Program-made: the position numbers and the translations under genes
Shown: piece by piece, positions 24,493-34,466 of the stretch
Position numbering within the stretch: the first letter of the stretch is position 1
How the letters are laid out: each line of letters begins with the position of its first letter
The notes under the pieces: generated by a model
Told to the model about the DNA's origin: nothing
Seen by the model: the letters and a program-made list of their open reading frames with translations, nothing else
The model's database searches: none
Origin: Gammaproteobacteria bacterium
GTDB lineage: Bacteria; Pseudomonadota; Gammaproteobacteria; Steroidobacterales; Woeseiaceae
Direction of reading: 5' to 3'
Assembly: GCA_030429005.1 (NCBI GenBank)
Contig: JAUIDP010000025.1
Location: 1 to 40,986 of the forward strand
Length of the DNA: 40,986 nt

Positions 24493-25152
24493 TCAGAATC
24501 GGTAAACGATGCCGACCTGCAGGACCGGCCAGGCTTTGAAGTTGCTCATTTCCTCTTCGAGTTCCTGCCGCTCGGCTTCCAGCGCAGCCTGGAAACCAGG
24601 GTCAACCGAGAGGGCACCGTCGGCAACCAGCGTAACGACCGGGTCGCCTTGCCACAGCACGCCGAAGTCCACGCTGATGCCAAAGCGTTTCTTGAAGTCG
24701 AAGTCGTAGCCGATGCCGAAGTAGGGCGAGAAATCCGTAAACGTCGTCGTGCTGGTCAGTGTGCCGATGCCGGCGCCGGAATAGACGACGCCACCGATAT
24801 CCTGGTCCTGCATGCTGTCATTGACCATGTACAGCTCATTGCCGTTCGCATAACCGCCGAGAGTCAGTCGCATCGGGCTGTTGTTGAACAAGATGTTCGC
24901 CGTTGCATAGAACGATTCGAGCGTCAGTTCCTGCTCGTAGTCAATACCAGCCTGTGCGCCGTCATCGTTGTATGTAAAGGCGTTGCCACCGACGCGCAGG
25001 TCGAGATACTTCAGCGGTTTCCAGCTGGCCTCCACGCCGAGGCCGAGCGTGCCGGCTTTCAGTCCCGCACTAAATTCCTGGTCGGCGTGCGCAGCACCGC
25101 CCGCCAGTAGCATTGCCAGCAGCGCAGCGCTGGCGCATCTAAGCATGCCCAT
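24493..25152 (-). CDS. outer-membrane beta-barrel protein
   Basis: 219 residues. A signal peptide (cleaved near GGAAHA-DQ, about residue 23) is followed by alternating amphipathic strands (FSAGLKAGTLGLGVEASWKPL, YLDLRVGGNAFTYNDDG, LTLESFYATANILF, MRLTLGGYANGNELYM, DFSPYFGIGYDFDF, FGISVDFGVLWQG) and the C-terminal VLQVGIVYRF ending in Phe, a BAM recognition signal. A charged helical insert (about 192-206, AEAERQELEEEMSNF) precedes the final strand. It resembles a family of small eight-stranded barrels found in proteobacteria with the same KAGTLGLG opening; I cannot give it a function. alkB lies upstream on the same strand, with a 151-base gap. Confidence 0.8.
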   Translation of the reverse strand: MGMLRCASAALLAMLLAGGAAHADQEFSAGLKAGTLGLGVEASWKPLKYLDLRVGGNAFTYNDDGAQAGIDYEQELTLESFYATANILFNNSPMRLTLGGYANGNELYMVNDSMQDQDIGGVVYSGAGIGTLTSTTTFTDFSPYFGIGYDFDFKKRFGISVDFGVLWQGDPVVTLVADGALSVDPGFQAALEAERQELEEEMSNFKAWPVLQVGIVYRF

Positions 25153-25303
25153 ACGTCACCCGTTCAACATAACCACGTTTCATGAGCCTACGGTATGCGG
25201 CACGCGCGTTCGGTTCTGTGCGGTGGATCACAGGCCGGTCAATGGCCGGTTTGCGCAGGTGCCGGGTGGTACTTATGTTAAATCGACCGGCGGGACGGCA
25301 AAC

Positions 25304-26509
25304 TTACAGGACGATGGTCGGTTCCGACATCTTGTCGCGTCCGTAGCGCAGGAATAACGACGGTCTCGCGTCCGGATCGATATTGACGCGGTCGAGATCA
25401 CCCTTCACTTGTGGCAGTGCCAGTAACCGTTTGTCCATGACCCGGAACCAGAGTCGCGGTATATACGCGAGCAGGTAACTGCCGAAGTAGCCGGATGGCA
25501 ACGAGGGCAGGTCGTCATAGTGCCGTAACGACTGGTAGCGGCGAGTCGGGTGGGTGTGGTGGTCCGAATGCCGCTCGAGGTGCAGCAACACGAGGTTGCT
25601 GTAGACATGGTTGCTGTTCCAGGAGTGGTGCGGCTGGCAGCGTTCGTACTTGCCGGTCGCGTCGCGCTCGCGCAGCAGTCCGTAGTGTTCGACGTAATTG
25701 GCGCTGGTCAGTTGCCACCAGGCGAAGGCGTTGTGCAGCAGCAGGAATGGAATCATCGGCCAGCCGAAGGCGAGGACCAGGGCGAGGCTCAGCAGCGCGG
25801 TGATGGCAAATGATTGCAGTATCTGGTTGCCGGGGTTCCACGACGATTTGCCGCGCCTGGCCAGGCGATCCTTTTCCAGGGACCATGCCTCGAAAAACGC
25901 GCCAGGCAATTCGCGCAGGGCAAACTTGTAGATCGACTCGCCCATGCGCGCGCTGGCAGGGTCAGCGGGTGTCGACACATTGCGATGATGGCCCAGGTTG
26001 TGATCCACCGAAAAGTGACCGTACGCAGGCACCGCCAGAACGATCTTGGCCAGCAGTTTTTCGATGCGCGAATTCTTGTGCCCCAGTTCATGCGCCGTAT
26101 TGATGGCCAGGCCCGAGGTCAGTCCGGCAATGATGGCCAGCGCGACAAAAGCTGCGACGCCGAGGTCCCCGGTTCCTGCATACCAGGCCGAAATGACCAG
26201 GCTCAGGAAGTGCAATGGCACGCAGGCATAGGTCAGGTAGCGGTAGTAGCGGTCCTGTTCGAGCTGCGAAATGACTTCCTGCGGAGGGTTGTTACGGTCC
26301 TCACCGATAATCGAGTCCAGCAACGGTCCGGCGATATAGGCAAGACCGAAGGGCAGGGCGAACCACCACGGGTTGCCGGTGATGGCGTGAGGCACGATCC
26401 CGGTCAGCGGCAACAGCGAATACGGCAGGCACAGTGCCCAGAACCAGCGTTTTCGGTCCGTGTATTCGACGGCTTCGCCGCCGGGGGTTGTTGCTACGAA
26501 AACCTTCAT
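25304..26509 (-). CDS. alkB: Alkane 1-monooxygenase
   Basis: 401 residues, the same length as the Pseudomonas putida enzyme. It hydroxylates the terminal carbon of alkanes with O2 and electrons from rubredoxin. All histidine boxes are present: HELGH (140-144), DHNLGHH (169-175), the NYVEHYG motif (271-277) and LERHSDHH (311-318) continuing PTRRYQSLRH. Membrane helices are seen near 23-42, 48-66, 94-110, 117-136, 235-260. The ATG at 26509 has AGGA seven bases before it (26520-26517). The frame upstream to 26584 lacks support. No rubredoxin, rubredoxin reductase or alkS-like regulator is in the window, so electron transfer partners are elsewhere. The ortholog set also includes xylene monooxygenase, but the boxes fit AlkB best. 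Confidence 0.95.
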   Translation of the reverse strand: MKVFVATTPGGEAVEYTDRKRWFWALCLPYSLLPLTGIVPHAITGNPWWFALPFGLAYIAGPLLDSIIGEDRNNPPQEVISQLEQDRYYRYLTYACVPLHFLSLVISAWYAGTGDLGVAAFVALAIIAGLTSGLAINTAHELGHKNSRIEKLLAKIVLAVPAYGHFSVDHNLGHHRNVSTPADPASARMGESIYKFALRELPGAFFEAWSLEKDRLARRGKSSWNPGNQILQSFAITALLSLALVLAFGWPMIPFLLLHNAFAWWQLTSANYVEHYGLLRERDATGKYERCQPHHSWNSNHVYSNLVLLHLERHSDHHTHPTRRYQSLRHYDDLPSLPSGYFGSYLLAYIPRLWFRVMDKRLLALPQVKGDLDRVNIDPDARPSLFLRYGRDKMSEPTIVL

Positions 26510-26616
26510 CGGTTTGTCCTGAACGATCTTGTCGTCACGCTGATCTCGGGTCAGCTGTCGGCAAATTATACAAAAGGACGGCAATGGACTCGTAGTAATT
26601 TAGCTATTTGCAAAAA

Positions 26617-26629
26617 AATCAGTGCTTTA
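26617..26629 (+). promoter_or_regulatory. IHF consensus match next to second sigma-54 promoter
   Basis: AATCAGTGCTTTA is an exact WATCARNNNNTTR match, preceded by an A-run (26612-26618), which strong IHF sites often have. It ends only seven bases before the -24 element, closer than is usual for IHF acting at sigma-54 promoters, so its role is doubtful. Confidence 0.3.
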
Positions 26630-26635
26630 TGGAGC

Positions 26636-26651
26636 TGGTACGCATCTTGCT
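26636..26651 (+). promoter_or_regulatory. sigma-54 (-24/-12) promoter
   Basis: TGGTACGCATCTTGCT matches TGGCACGNNNNTTGCW except for T at position 4, where C/T variation is common. The GG (26637-26638) and GC (26649-26650) have correct spacing. It points to the DUF5658 gene with a leader of about 70 bases. Confidence 0.68.
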
Positions 26652-26733
26652 GGGTTTAGGTCAACGGCCGGCAACTGCTGGCAACACAGGCAGAGCAGGA
26701 AACGGGCAAGCAATGCGAGGGGACACATACTGT

Positions 26734-27195
26734 ATGGCAATGAGCGAGGGAACGATCGACAACAGGGCGATTGCGGATCGTCGTACTTTGAGCTGGCGAA
26801 CCGTGTTGTACGGTTTTCTGCGCTCGCGGCGACGCGCACATCGGCGCGAAGCGGAAACCGAAGTCCGGTTCCTGGACTGGCACCATCCGTGGCTGTTTTT
26901 CCTGTCTGTCGGCACCATGCTGCTCAGCAGCATGGATGCTTTCATGACGCTGTTGTTGATTGAACGCGGCATGGTCGAGATCAATCCGGTCATGGCTGCC
27001 GTCATGGGGCACAGCACTGCGATGTTTGCGGCGACGAAACTGTTCATGACCGGTGCCGGCGTCATGATGCTCGTGTTTATGGCCAAGTCGCATTTCATGA
27101 ATCGCTTCAGGACCGGGCTGTTCCTGACGATCATATTCAGTTTTTACGCCTGTCTCGTCTGCTACGAGTTTGTGCACCTGATGGACAGTTTTTAG
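26734..27195 (+). CDS. DUF5658-like small membrane protein
   Basis: About 153 residues from the ATG at 26734; an ATG at 26713 or 26740 is possible, none with a strong ribosome binding site. The N-terminal 45 residues are cytoplasmic, with an Arg-rich patch (FLRSRRRAHRREAE). Three helices follow (about 52-75, 98-117, 127-148). The phrase LSSMDAFMTLLLIERGMVEINPVM, then TKLFMTGAGVMMLVFMA fits the DUF5658 pattern (LDAxxTLxLLxxGxxExNPxM, then K). The family has no known function. A sigma-54-type promoter lies upstream, which is unusual for a lone membrane protein and suggests a conditional envelope or surface-polymer role. Confidence 0.75.
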   Translation: MAMSEGTIDNRAIADRRTLSWRTVLYGFLRSRRRAHRREAETEVRFLDWHHPWLFFLSVGTMLLSSMDAFMTLLLIERGMVEINPVMAAVMGHSTAMFAATKLFMTGAGVMMLVFMAKSHFMNRFRTGLFLTIIFSFYACLVCYEFVHLMDSF

Positions 27196-27229
27196 GCAGT
27201 CCGGAATTCCCTATGCCAGTGGCTTGGGC

Positions 27230-27254
27230 TACACTAGCGCCCCTTTGGCGCTAG
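27230..27254 (+). promoter_or_regulatory. sucA leader: -10-like box fused to an 8-bp dyad
   Basis: A TACACT (27230-27235) is followed by the perfect dyad CTAGCGCC (27234-27241) / GGCGCTAG (27247-27254) over a five-base loop. No good -35 is seen. The dyad overlaps the likely start point of the sucABlpdA transcript, so it may be an operator, or a hairpin at the 5' end of the leader. The sucA ATG at 27288 has no clear Shine-Dalgarno. Confidence 0.4.
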
Positions 27255-27287
27255 CCACCCCTGCGGTCCCGACAGTCCAGCCCGACA

Positions 27288-30164
27288 ATGAGCGACACCC
27301 TCAAGGAAAAATACGCGTCCACGCCGCTGTACGGCAGCAATGCGACAGCCGTCGAGGCGCTGTACGAGCGCTATCTTGGCGACCCGGGCGACGTGCCGGC
27401 GGAATGGCGCGACTATTTCGACACGCTGGGTGCCGACGACACCGAGGTCGTACATTCCGTCATTCGCGACAGGCTGCTTGAAGGCGCCAGCAACCGGCGC
27501 AAGGTCGTTTCGAAAGCGGTTGCGGCTCCCGGTGCTGTCGCATCCGGTGAGAAACAGGCAGCCGTTTCACGGCTGATCCAGGTCTACAGCCTGCGCGGTC
27601 ACCAGATTGCCGACCTGGACCCGCTGGGCCTGATGGAGCGGCCCGTGCCCGGTGTCCTGAAGCTCGACTACCTCGGGCTCACCGAAGCGGACATGGATTC
27701 GGAGTTCTACACCGGCGGACTTGCCGGTACAGAAAACGAGCGCATGAAGTTGCGCGACATTGTCAAGCTGCTCCGGTCCATTTACTGCGGCAAGATTGGT
27801 GCCGAGTTCGCCCATATTTCCAGGGCGCGCGAACGTCTGTGGCTGCGCAAGCGATTTGAGCAGGGTGCTGCCGCCGATACGCTGACAAACGAAGAGCGAC
27901 TCTGGATACTCGAGCACCTGACCAGTGCGGAAGGCATCGAGCGGTACCTGCACACACGCTATGTCGGGCAGAAACGATTTTCGCTCGAAGGCGGTGAGAG
28001 CCTGGTGCCGATGCTGGACGACCTGATTCAGCGAGGCGGCGAGTCCGGCGTCAAGGAAATCGTCGTCGGCATGGCGCACCGCGGCCGCATCAACGTGCTG
28101 GTCAACATCCTTGGCAAGTCGCCCGAAGAACTGTTCGAAGAATTCGAAGGCAACTACGACCTCGATGAATTACAGGGTTCGGGTGACGTCAAGTATCACA
28201 AGGGCTTCTCCGCCGACATGAAAACCGCCGGCGGCAATGTGCACATTGTGCTGGCGTTCAATCCTTCGCACCTGGAGATTGTCAATCCGGTTGTTGAGGG
28301 CTCGGTACGTGCCAGGCAGCAACGCCGCGGCGATACCGAGAGGCAGGAGGTGCTGCCGATCCTGATTCACGGTGATGCAGCATTTGCCGGCCAGGGCGTT
28401 GTGACCGAGACGTTCCAGATGTCACAGACCAACGGCTTCCGGACGGGTGGCACCGTGCACATTGTCGTGAACAACCAGATCGGTTTCACGACGAGCAGGC
28501 CATCGGATTCACGCTCGACGGACTATTGCAGCGATGTCGCGAAGATGATCGAGGCGCCGATATTTCACGTCAATGCGGACGACCCGGAGAAAGTCCTGTT
28601 CGTGACCCGGCTGGCGCTGCAGTATCGCCAGAAGTTTCGCAAAGACGTTGTCATCGACCTGGTCTGTTACCGGCGGCACGGCCACAACGAAGCCGACGAG
28701 CCGTCGGCGACGCAGCCGATTATGTATTCGCGGATCCGGGACCACTCGACAACGAGAGAACTGTACGCCGGCAAACTGGTCAGCGAAGGCGTCATCACAC
28801 AGCAGTTCGCCGTACAGTTGCAGGACGACTATCGTGATCGGCTGGACCGCGGTGAACCGGTGCCGAAGTCATCACTGGGAATGATCGGCGACGAGTACAC
28901 GGTGGACTGGAGCAAGTATCTCGGCGCAACCTGGGACCAGGACGTCGACACAACGATCAGCCCCAAGTCGGTTGTCGAACTGGGTAACGCGATCACCGAG
29001 CTGCCGCCTGATATGAAGTTGCATGGCAGGGTCAAGCGGATCATTGACGAGCGCCGCAAGATGTTTGCGGGCGATACGGACATGGACTGGGGATTCGCCG
29101 AGACGATGGCGTACGCGTCACTGATACGTGACGGCGTCAACTGCCGCCTCGTGGGACAGGACAGCGGCCGCGGTACATTCTTTCACCGGCATGCGGTCCT
29201 GCACAACCAGGTCAACAATCGCGAGTACACACCGTTACAGCACATCGCGGATCGTCCGGACTCGTTTCGCGTTATCGATTCGCTGCTGTCCGAGGAAGCT
29301 GTGCTGGCATTCGAGTACGGCTATGCCACCACCGCACCCGAAACACTGGTGATCTGGGAAGGCCAGTTCGGCGATTTCGTCAATGGCGCGCAGGTCGTCA
29401 TCGACCAGTTCATCAGTTCCGGTGAGGCAAAGTGGGGACGTTTGTGCGGCATGGCACTTTTCCTGCCGCACGGTTACGAAGGGCAGGGCCCGGAACATTC
29501 TTCGGCACGGCTCGAACGCTTCCTGCAACTTTGCGCCGAACACAATATGCAGGTTTGTGTGCCGTCGACGCCGTCGCAGATGTTCCACATGCTGCGCCGG
29601 CAGATGTTGCGGAATTTCAGGAAGCCGCTGGTCGTGATGACGCCGAAAAGCCTGTTGCGCCACAAGATGTCGGTATCGCCGGTGACAGACCTGTCGACCG
29701 GCCGCTTCGAACTTGTAATCCCGGATATCGAGGCGACGGATCCGGAGCGTACGACACGGGTCGTTTTTTGCAGCGGCAAAGTGTATTTCGACTTGCTGGA
29801 AGCGAGAAGCGTGCACGGCCGCGATGACATTGCATTGATTCGCATTGAGCAGCTTTACCCGTTCCCGATCGATGAATACGCCGCGCAATTGCAACGCTAC
29901 GCGCACGTCAAGGACATCATCTGGTGCCAGGAAGAGCCGCAGAACCAGGGCGCGTGGTACCAGATCAGGCATCGTCTGCAGGAAGCGATGAGTGACGAGC
30001 AACAACTTTATTATGCGGGCCGGCCGTCGGCCGCGGCGCCCGCATCCGGAATCTTCAAGGTCCATTTACAGCAGCAACAGGCATTGCTCGATGCCGCATT
30101 GGGAATCGAGAGCAAGGCGAGCAAGACTGCGAAACCCAGAGAGGCTAAACGAGACAAGAAATGA
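27288..30164 (+). CDS. sucA: 2-oxoglutarate dehydrogenase E1
   Basis: 958 residues. The thiamine-diphosphate E1 decarboxylates 2-oxoglutarate and transfers the succinyl group to the lipoyl arm of SucB in the TCA cycle. The N-terminal segment [28 protein letters not shown] is the E2-binding region of this family. ThDP and active-site stretches include [25 protein letters not shown] (about 263), [19 protein letters not shown] (about 361) and [12 protein letters not shown]. The C-terminal part has [25 protein letters not shown] and EEPQNQGAW. The stop overlaps the sucB start by four bases (ATGA), so the subunits are translationally coupled. No sdh or sucCD genes adjoin. Confidence 0.97.
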   Translation: MSDTLKEKYASTPLYGSNATAVEALYERYLGDPGDVPAEWRDYFDTLGADDTEVVHSVIRDRLLEGASNRRKVVSKAVAAPGAVASGEKQAAVSRLIQVYSLRGHQIADLDPLGLMERPVPGVLKLDYLGLTEADMDSEFYTGGLAGTENERMKLRDIVKLLRSIYCGKIGAEFAHISRARERLWLRKRFEQGAAADTLTNEERLWILEHLTSAEGIERYLHTRYVGQKRFSLEGGESLVPMLDDLIQRGGESGVKEIVVGMAHRGRINVLVNILGKSPEELFEEFEGNYDLDELQGSGDVKYHKGFSADMKTAGGNVHIVLAFNPSHLEIVNPVVEGSVRARQQRRGDTERQEVLPILIHGDAAFAGQGVVTETFQMSQTNGFRTGGTVHIVVNNQIGFTTSRPSDSRSTDYCSDVAKMIEAPIFHVNADDPEKVLFVTRLALQYRQKFRKDVVIDLVCYRRHGHNEADEPSATQPIMYSRIRDHSTTRELYAGKLVSEGVITQQFAVQLQDDYRDRLDRGEPVPKSSLGMIGDEYTVDWSKYLGATWDQDVDTTISPKSVVELGNAITELPPDMKLHGRVKRIIDERRKMFAGDTDMDWGFAETMAYASLIRDGVNCRLVGQDSGRGTFFHRHAVLHNQVNNREYTPLQHIADRPDSFRVIDSLLSEEAVLAFEYGYATTAPETLVIWEGQFGDFVNGAQVVIDQFISSGEAKWGRLCGMALFLPHGYEGQGPEHSSARLERFLQLCAEHNMQVCVPSTPSQMFHMLRRQMLRNFRKPLVVMTPKSLLRHKMSVSPVTDLSTGRFELVIPDIEATDPERTTRVVFCSGKVYFDLLEARSVHGRDDIALIRIEQLYPFPIDEYAAQLQRYAHVKDIIWCQEEPQNQGAWYQIRHRLQEAMSDEQQLYYAGRPSAAAPASGIFKVHLQQQQALLDAALGIESKASKTAKPREAKRDKK

Positions 30165-31402
30165 GCATTGAAATCAAAGTGCCGCAGTTGCCGGAATCGG
30201 TAACCGATGCAACGCTGGTCGCATGGCACCGCAAGGTTGGTGATGCGGTATCCCGCGACGAAAACCTGGTGGATTTGGAAACCGACAAGGTCGTCCTGGA
30301 AGTGCCGGCGCCATCGGCTGGCACGCTGCAGGAGATCCTGGTGGCGGATGGCGCGACCGTAGTCGCCGGAGATGTGCTGGCGATCCTGGCTGAAGGTGAC
30401 AGCAAGGCTGCGGATACTGCGGCAGCGGACACATCGACAACGGAACAGGCGGCAGCAACGGAAGAGGCGGGCGCTGCGGATCAACAGGCAGCACCGACTT
30501 CTGCTGCAAAGACCAGTCCCGCCGTACGTCGCTTGCTCGAGGAGCATGACCTGGACGCGACGATGGTGTCGGGTTCAGGCAAGGGCGGACGCATCACCAA
30601 GGCAGATGTCATGTCCTTCCTGAAATCCGATGACAGCAGTAACGTGGTTCCGGGCGATCCGAGCCCCCCGAACCCCGCTTCGGCACAGTCAGTCGGTCTG
30701 GAGCGGCACGAAGAACGAGTGTCGATGACGCGCTTGCGTGCGCGTATCGCCGAACGATTGCTCGAGGCGCAAAGTTCGGCCGCCATGTTGACGACGTTCA
30801 ACGAGGTCGACCTGACCGAAGTCATGGCATTGCGTAATCGTTACAAGGAAAGCTTTGAGAAAGAACACGGAGTCCGTCTCGGTTTCATGTCATTTTTCGC
30901 CAAGGCAGCAACTGAAGCCCTGAAAAAGTTTCCCGTGGTCAATGCGTCTGTCGAAGGAACCGACATCATTTATCACAACTACTATGACATCGGCATCGCG
31001 GTCTCGACCGAGCGTGGGCTGATGGTCCCGGTGTTGCGCGATGTCGACCAGATGAGCTTCGCCGAATTCGAGTCTGAGCTGGCGACGATCGCCGGCAAGG
31101 CCCAGGACGGGTCCATCGGCATGGATGAGTTGACCGGCGGTACGTTTACGATCACCAACGGCGGTGTGTTCGGGTCGATGATGTCCACGCCGATCCTGAA
31201 TCAGCCGCAGAGTGCAATCCTCGGTATGCACACCATTCAGCAGCGGCCGATGGTTGTCGACGGCGAGATAGTCGCGCGTCCGATGATGTACCTGGCGCTG
31301 ACATATGATCACAGGATTATCGATGGTAAAGACTCAGTGCAATTCCTGGTGGCTATCAAGCAACTGCTGGAAGATCCGAGTCGACTGCTGTTACAGCTTT
31401 AG
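30161..31402 (+). CDS. sucB: 2-oxoglutarate dehydrogenase E2, dihydrolipoyl succinyltransferase
   Basis: 413 residues with one lipoyl domain (1-76; lipoylated Lys43 in [11 protein letters not shown]), an Ala/Thr/Gln-rich linker (about 80-116), an E1/E3-binding domain (about 118-154, [18 protein letters not shown]...GGRITKADV) and the acyltransferase core. The catalytic HRIIDG is at 384-389 (His384, Asp388). It forms the 24-mer core of the complex. A single lipoyl domain and the position behind sucA favour succinyl over acetyl specificity. ATGA overlap with sucA; lpdA begins 21 bases after its stop. Confidence 0.97.
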   Translation: MSIEIKVPQLPESVTDATLVAWHRKVGDAVSRDENLVDLETDKVVLEVPAPSAGTLQEILVADGATVVAGDVLAILAEGDSKAADTAAADTSTTEQAAATEEAGAADQQAAPTSAAKTSPAVRRLLEEHDLDATMVSGSGKGGRITKADVMSFLKSDDSSNVVPGDPSPPNPASAQSVGLERHEERVSMTRLRARIAERLLEAQSSAAMLTTFNEVDLTEVMALRNRYKESFEKEHGVRLGFMSFFAKAATEALKKFPVVNASVEGTDIIYHNYYDIGIAVSTERGLMVPVLRDVDQMSFAEFESELATIAGKAQDGSIGMDELTGGTFTITNGGVFGSMMSTPILNQPQSAILGMHTIQQRPMVVDGEIVARPMMYLALTYDHRIIDGKDSVQFLVAIKQLLEDPSRLLLQL

Positions 31403-31423
31403 CAACAGAGAATACGCGAAGAC

Positions 31424-32848
31424 ATGAGTAGAAAATTTGATGTGGTAGTGATTGGTGCGGGTCCGGCGGGCTACGTTTCGGCCATACGGGCAGCTCAACA
31501 CGGCAAGCATGTCGCCTGTATCGACGAATGGCAGAACAAGGATGGTAAGTACGCGTTCGGCGGGACTTGTCTGAATGCGGGATGTATCCCGTCGAAAGCC
31601 TTGCTCGAGTCTTCCGAGCTCTATCATCGCGCACAACACGAGTTCAAGAAGCACGGCATCACAACGGGTGACGTCGGCATTGATATCGCGGCCATGCAGA
31701 AACGCAGGGCGAGCATCGTGCGGCAGCTCACCGGCGGCATTGCGGGTTTGCTCAAGGCGAACAAGATCGAGGCACTGGTTGGCCACGGCAAACTGCTGGC
31801 CGGGCGCAAGGTCGAATTCACACCGGTCGACGGTGACGTGGAAGTTCTCGAGGCACAGCATGTCATTCTTGCAACCGGTTCGACACCGATCGAGTTGCCG
31901 ATGGCGAAGTTTGACCAGGAAAAGATCGTCGACTCCTGGAGCGCGCTCGAATTCGATGCCGTACCCGGACGCCTCGGTATCGTGGGTGCCGGTGTCATCG
32001 GCCTGGAGCTGGGAAGCGTGTGGGCACGGCTGGGCGCCGAGGTCACCGTGATCGAGGCGATGGGCGACCTGTTGTTCATGGCCGATCGCGATATCGCCAA
32101 GGTCGCTGGCAAGGATTTCAAGTCCCAGGGGCTCGATATCAAGCTGGGTGCCCGCCTGGTCGGCGCGACTGCCAGCGCTGACGGTGTGACTGTCAACTAC
32201 GAGGACCAGCATGGCCCGCAAACGCTGGCCGTTGACAAGCTGGTTGTCGCTGTCGGGCGACGGCCATTTACCGACGGCCTGCTGGCTGACGATGCCGGTA
32301 TCCAGCTGGATGATCGCGGCTTCATCGAGGTTGATGAAGAATGCCGCACCCGCGTCAAGGGGGTCTATGCAATCGGCGACTGCGTGCGAGGCCCGATGCT
32401 GGCGCACAAGGGTTCAGAGGAAGGTGTCATGGCGGCTGACCTGATTGCCGGCGAGGTTGCCGAACTCAACTACGACGTCATACCCTCGGTAATCTATACG
32501 GCGCCGGAAATCGCCTGGGTCGGACAGACTGAAGAGCAGGTCAAGGCCAGTGGCCGGGAGTACAAAACCGGTTCGTTTCCTTTTGCAGCAAGCGGACGCG
32601 CGAAAGCCATGGAGCAGACCAGCGGCATGGTAAAGATTATTTCTGCGACCGACGACGACGAGATTCTCGGGATTCACATCATCGGGCCGATGGCAGGGGA
32701 GCTTATTGCCGAGGCCGTACTGGCGATGGAATTCTCGGCCAGCACCGAGGACCTGCAGCGTACGATCCATGCGCACCCGAGCCTGGCTGAAGCCGTGCAC
32801 GAAGCAGCGCTCGCCGCGGACAAACGCGCGCTGAATTACCCCAACTAG
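31424..32848 (+). CDS. lpdA: dihydrolipoyl dehydrogenase (E3)
   Basis: 474 residues. The FAD-binding GAGPAG (11-16), the redox-active pair in GGTCLNAGCIPSK (Cys49 and Cys54), the NAD-binding GAGVIGLELGSVW (about 187) and the C-terminal interface HAHPSLAEAVHEAAL (His451, Glu456) are all present. It reoxidises the dihydrolipoyl arm of SucB and probably serves other lipoyl complexes too. It is the third gene of the operon. The TAG stop is immediately followed by the TAA of the opposing symporter gene, with no base between. Confidence 0.96.
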   Translation: MSRKFDVVVIGAGPAGYVSAIRAAQHGKHVACIDEWQNKDGKYAFGGTCLNAGCIPSKALLESSELYHRAQHEFKKHGITTGDVGIDIAAMQKRRASIVRQLTGGIAGLLKANKIEALVGHGKLLAGRKVEFTPVDGDVEVLEAQHVILATGSTPIELPMAKFDQEKIVDSWSALEFDAVPGRLGIVGAGVIGLELGSVWARLGAEVTVIEAMGDLLFMADRDIAKVAGKDFKSQGLDIKLGARLVGATASADGVTVNYEDQHGPQTLAVDKLVVAVGRRPFTDGLLADDAGIQLDDRGFIEVDEECRTRVKGVYAIGDCVRGPMLAHKGSEEGVMAADLIAGEVAELNYDVIPSVIYTAPEIAWVGQTEEQVKASGREYKTGSFPFAASGRAKAMEQTSGMVKIISATDDDEILGIHIIGPMAGELIAEAVLAMEFSASTEDLQRTIHAHPSLAEAVHEAALAADKRALNYPN

Positions 32849-34318
32849 TTATTTCTTCCAGAAGTCGGCGTTCCGGATGCCGAGTTTCTCGGGATCGAAG
32901 GTGTACTTGCTGACACCCGCCTTGCGCTGTGCTTCGTAATCGCGCAGTGCCCTGATCGCCGGTGCTCCCATGAAGAACAGGATCAGGATGCCGATGATAT
33001 TCAGCCAGGCCATGATGCCTACGCCGATGTCGCCCAGCGTCCAGGCAAGATTCGCAGTTCGAATCGTGCCGTAGAAAACGGCACCGAGCAGCATGATCTT
33101 GATCAGTGTCAGTTCGCCCGGGAAACGAAACGTGCGGCGTATATAGGCAACGTTGGTCTCCGCGATATAGTAGTAAGCGAGCAGCGTCGTGAAAGAGAAG
33201 AAGAACAGTGCTATGGCGACGAACACTTCGCCGAAACCGCCGACGACACTCGACAGGGCGTACTGGGTGAACGCCGGGCTGTTGGCCTGCACGTCTGTCC
33301 CGAGCACGCCGCCGCTGACAGCGGTCTCCACGCCAGTCACGTAATACTGGTTGGTTATCAGGATCATGAACGCCGTCGCCGAGCAGACGAAAAGCGTATC
33401 GATGTAAACGGAAAAGGCCTGCACCAGGCCCTGTTGTGCCGGGTGCTGTACCTCGGCTGCTGCGGCCGCGTGCGGGCCCGAACCCTGGCCGGCTTCGTTG
33501 GAGTAGACACCGCGTTTGACGCCCCAGCCAATGGCCGCACCGATGCCTGCCATTGGCGTCCAGGCGTCCGTCAGAATCAGTGCGAGAATTCCCGGCAGGT
33601 CCGTGATATGGACTGCGATGATGATGAGCGCCATTGCGACATAGCCGAGCGCCATGAAGGGCACGACCACTTGTGTGAAATGCGCGATGCGCTTGATGCC
33701 GCCAAAAATAATGAATCCCAGCACCAGCACAATGACGACAGCGGTTGTCAGTTTCGCAATGCTGACGTCGCCCACGATTGTATTGATCACCTGGCTACCG
33801 CCGAATGCCAGTTCCGTTGCGTTGCCAATGGCATTGGACTGTACTGTCGGCAGTAACAGGCCGACCGCGAAGATTGTCGAGATGGCGAACAGCCAGGCAT
33901 ACCATTTCTGCCCCATCGCCTTTTCGAAATAATAGGCAGGGCCACCACGCAACTGGCCTTCGTCCACTTCCTTGTATATCTGCGCCAGCGTGGACTCGAC
34001 ATAGGCGGTGGAGGCGCCGAGAAATGCAACGACCCACATCCAGAACACAGCACCGGGGCCGCCGATACCGATCGCTGCCGCGACGCCGGCGATATTGCCG
34101 GTACCAACGCGGCCCGACAGTGACACGGCGAGCGCCTGGAACGAGGAGATGCCGCGTTTCGACTCCCCGCCGGAGAACAGCAAACGAAACATTTCCTTGA
34201 ACATCCGAACCTGGACGAAGCGTGTAACGATCGAGAACAACAGGCCGGTGCCCAGGCACAGGTATATCAGGACCGGTTCCCAGATCACGCTGCCGACAAA
34301 ATCGATTGCTTCACGCAT
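32849..34318 (-). CDS. AGCS-family alanine/glycine:cation symporter
   Basis: 489 residues from the ATG at 34318, preceded by GGGGAG with a five-base spacer; the open frame to 34354 is not needed. The AGCS signatures are clear: GGESKRGISSFQALAVSLSGRVGTGNIAGVAAAIGIGGPGAVFWMW and GGPAYYFEKAMG, then GWGVKRGVYSNEAGQGSGPHAAAAAEV. Family members take up alanine or glycine with sodium or protons. The C-terminus is a short charged tail. The gene stands alone between the sucAB-lpdA operon (convergent, zero gap) and the NfeD gene (divergent, 148 bases). Confidence 0.92.
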   Translation of the reverse strand: MREAIDFVGSVIWEPVLIYLCLGTGLLFSIVTRFVQVRMFKEMFRLLFSGGESKRGISSFQALAVSLSGRVGTGNIAGVAAAIGIGGPGAVFWMWVVAFLGASTAYVESTLAQIYKEVDEGQLRGGPAYYFEKAMGQKWYAWLFAISTIFAVGLLLPTVQSNAIGNATELAFGGSQVINTIVGDVSIAKLTTAVVIVLVLGFIIFGGIKRIAHFTQVVVPFMALGYVAMALIIIAVHITDLPGILALILTDAWTPMAGIGAAIGWGVKRGVYSNEAGQGSGPHAAAAAEVQHPAQQGLVQAFSVYIDTLFVCSATAFMILITNQYYVTGVETAVSGGVLGTDVQANSPAFTQYALSSVVGGFGEVFVAIALFFFSFTTLLAYYYIAETNVAYIRRTFRFPGELTLIKIMLLGAVFYGTIRTANLAWTLGDIGVGIMAWLNIIGILILFFMGAPAIRALRDYEAQRKAGVSKYTFDPEKLGIRNADFWKK

Positions 34319-34466
34319 GCACGCTCCCCTTGCTATTCTCGTTTTTGGCCGCATGATAGTAACTTATATTCACCAGCGCGGCGCGCGTCCCGGCAGTTCC
34401 AGTGCGCTTTTCAGTCTGAAATGACACGCGCTATAGTTGCGGCAATCAGAACTAAGGAGTGACGCG

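Noticed and set aside
24493..25152. Idea that the barrel next to alkB is AlkL/OmpW
   Set aside because: The sequence lacks the OmpW pattern I know and has a charged helical insert before the last strand; only the context suggests it.
25226..25250. Repeated GGCCGGT near the barrel promoter
   Set aside because: Only two copies of a short GC-rich word in a GC-rich region; no spacing logic or link to a start signal.
31391..32407. 338-codon minus-strand frame opposite lpdA
   Set aside because: Antisense of a conserved flavoprotein, shadow composition.
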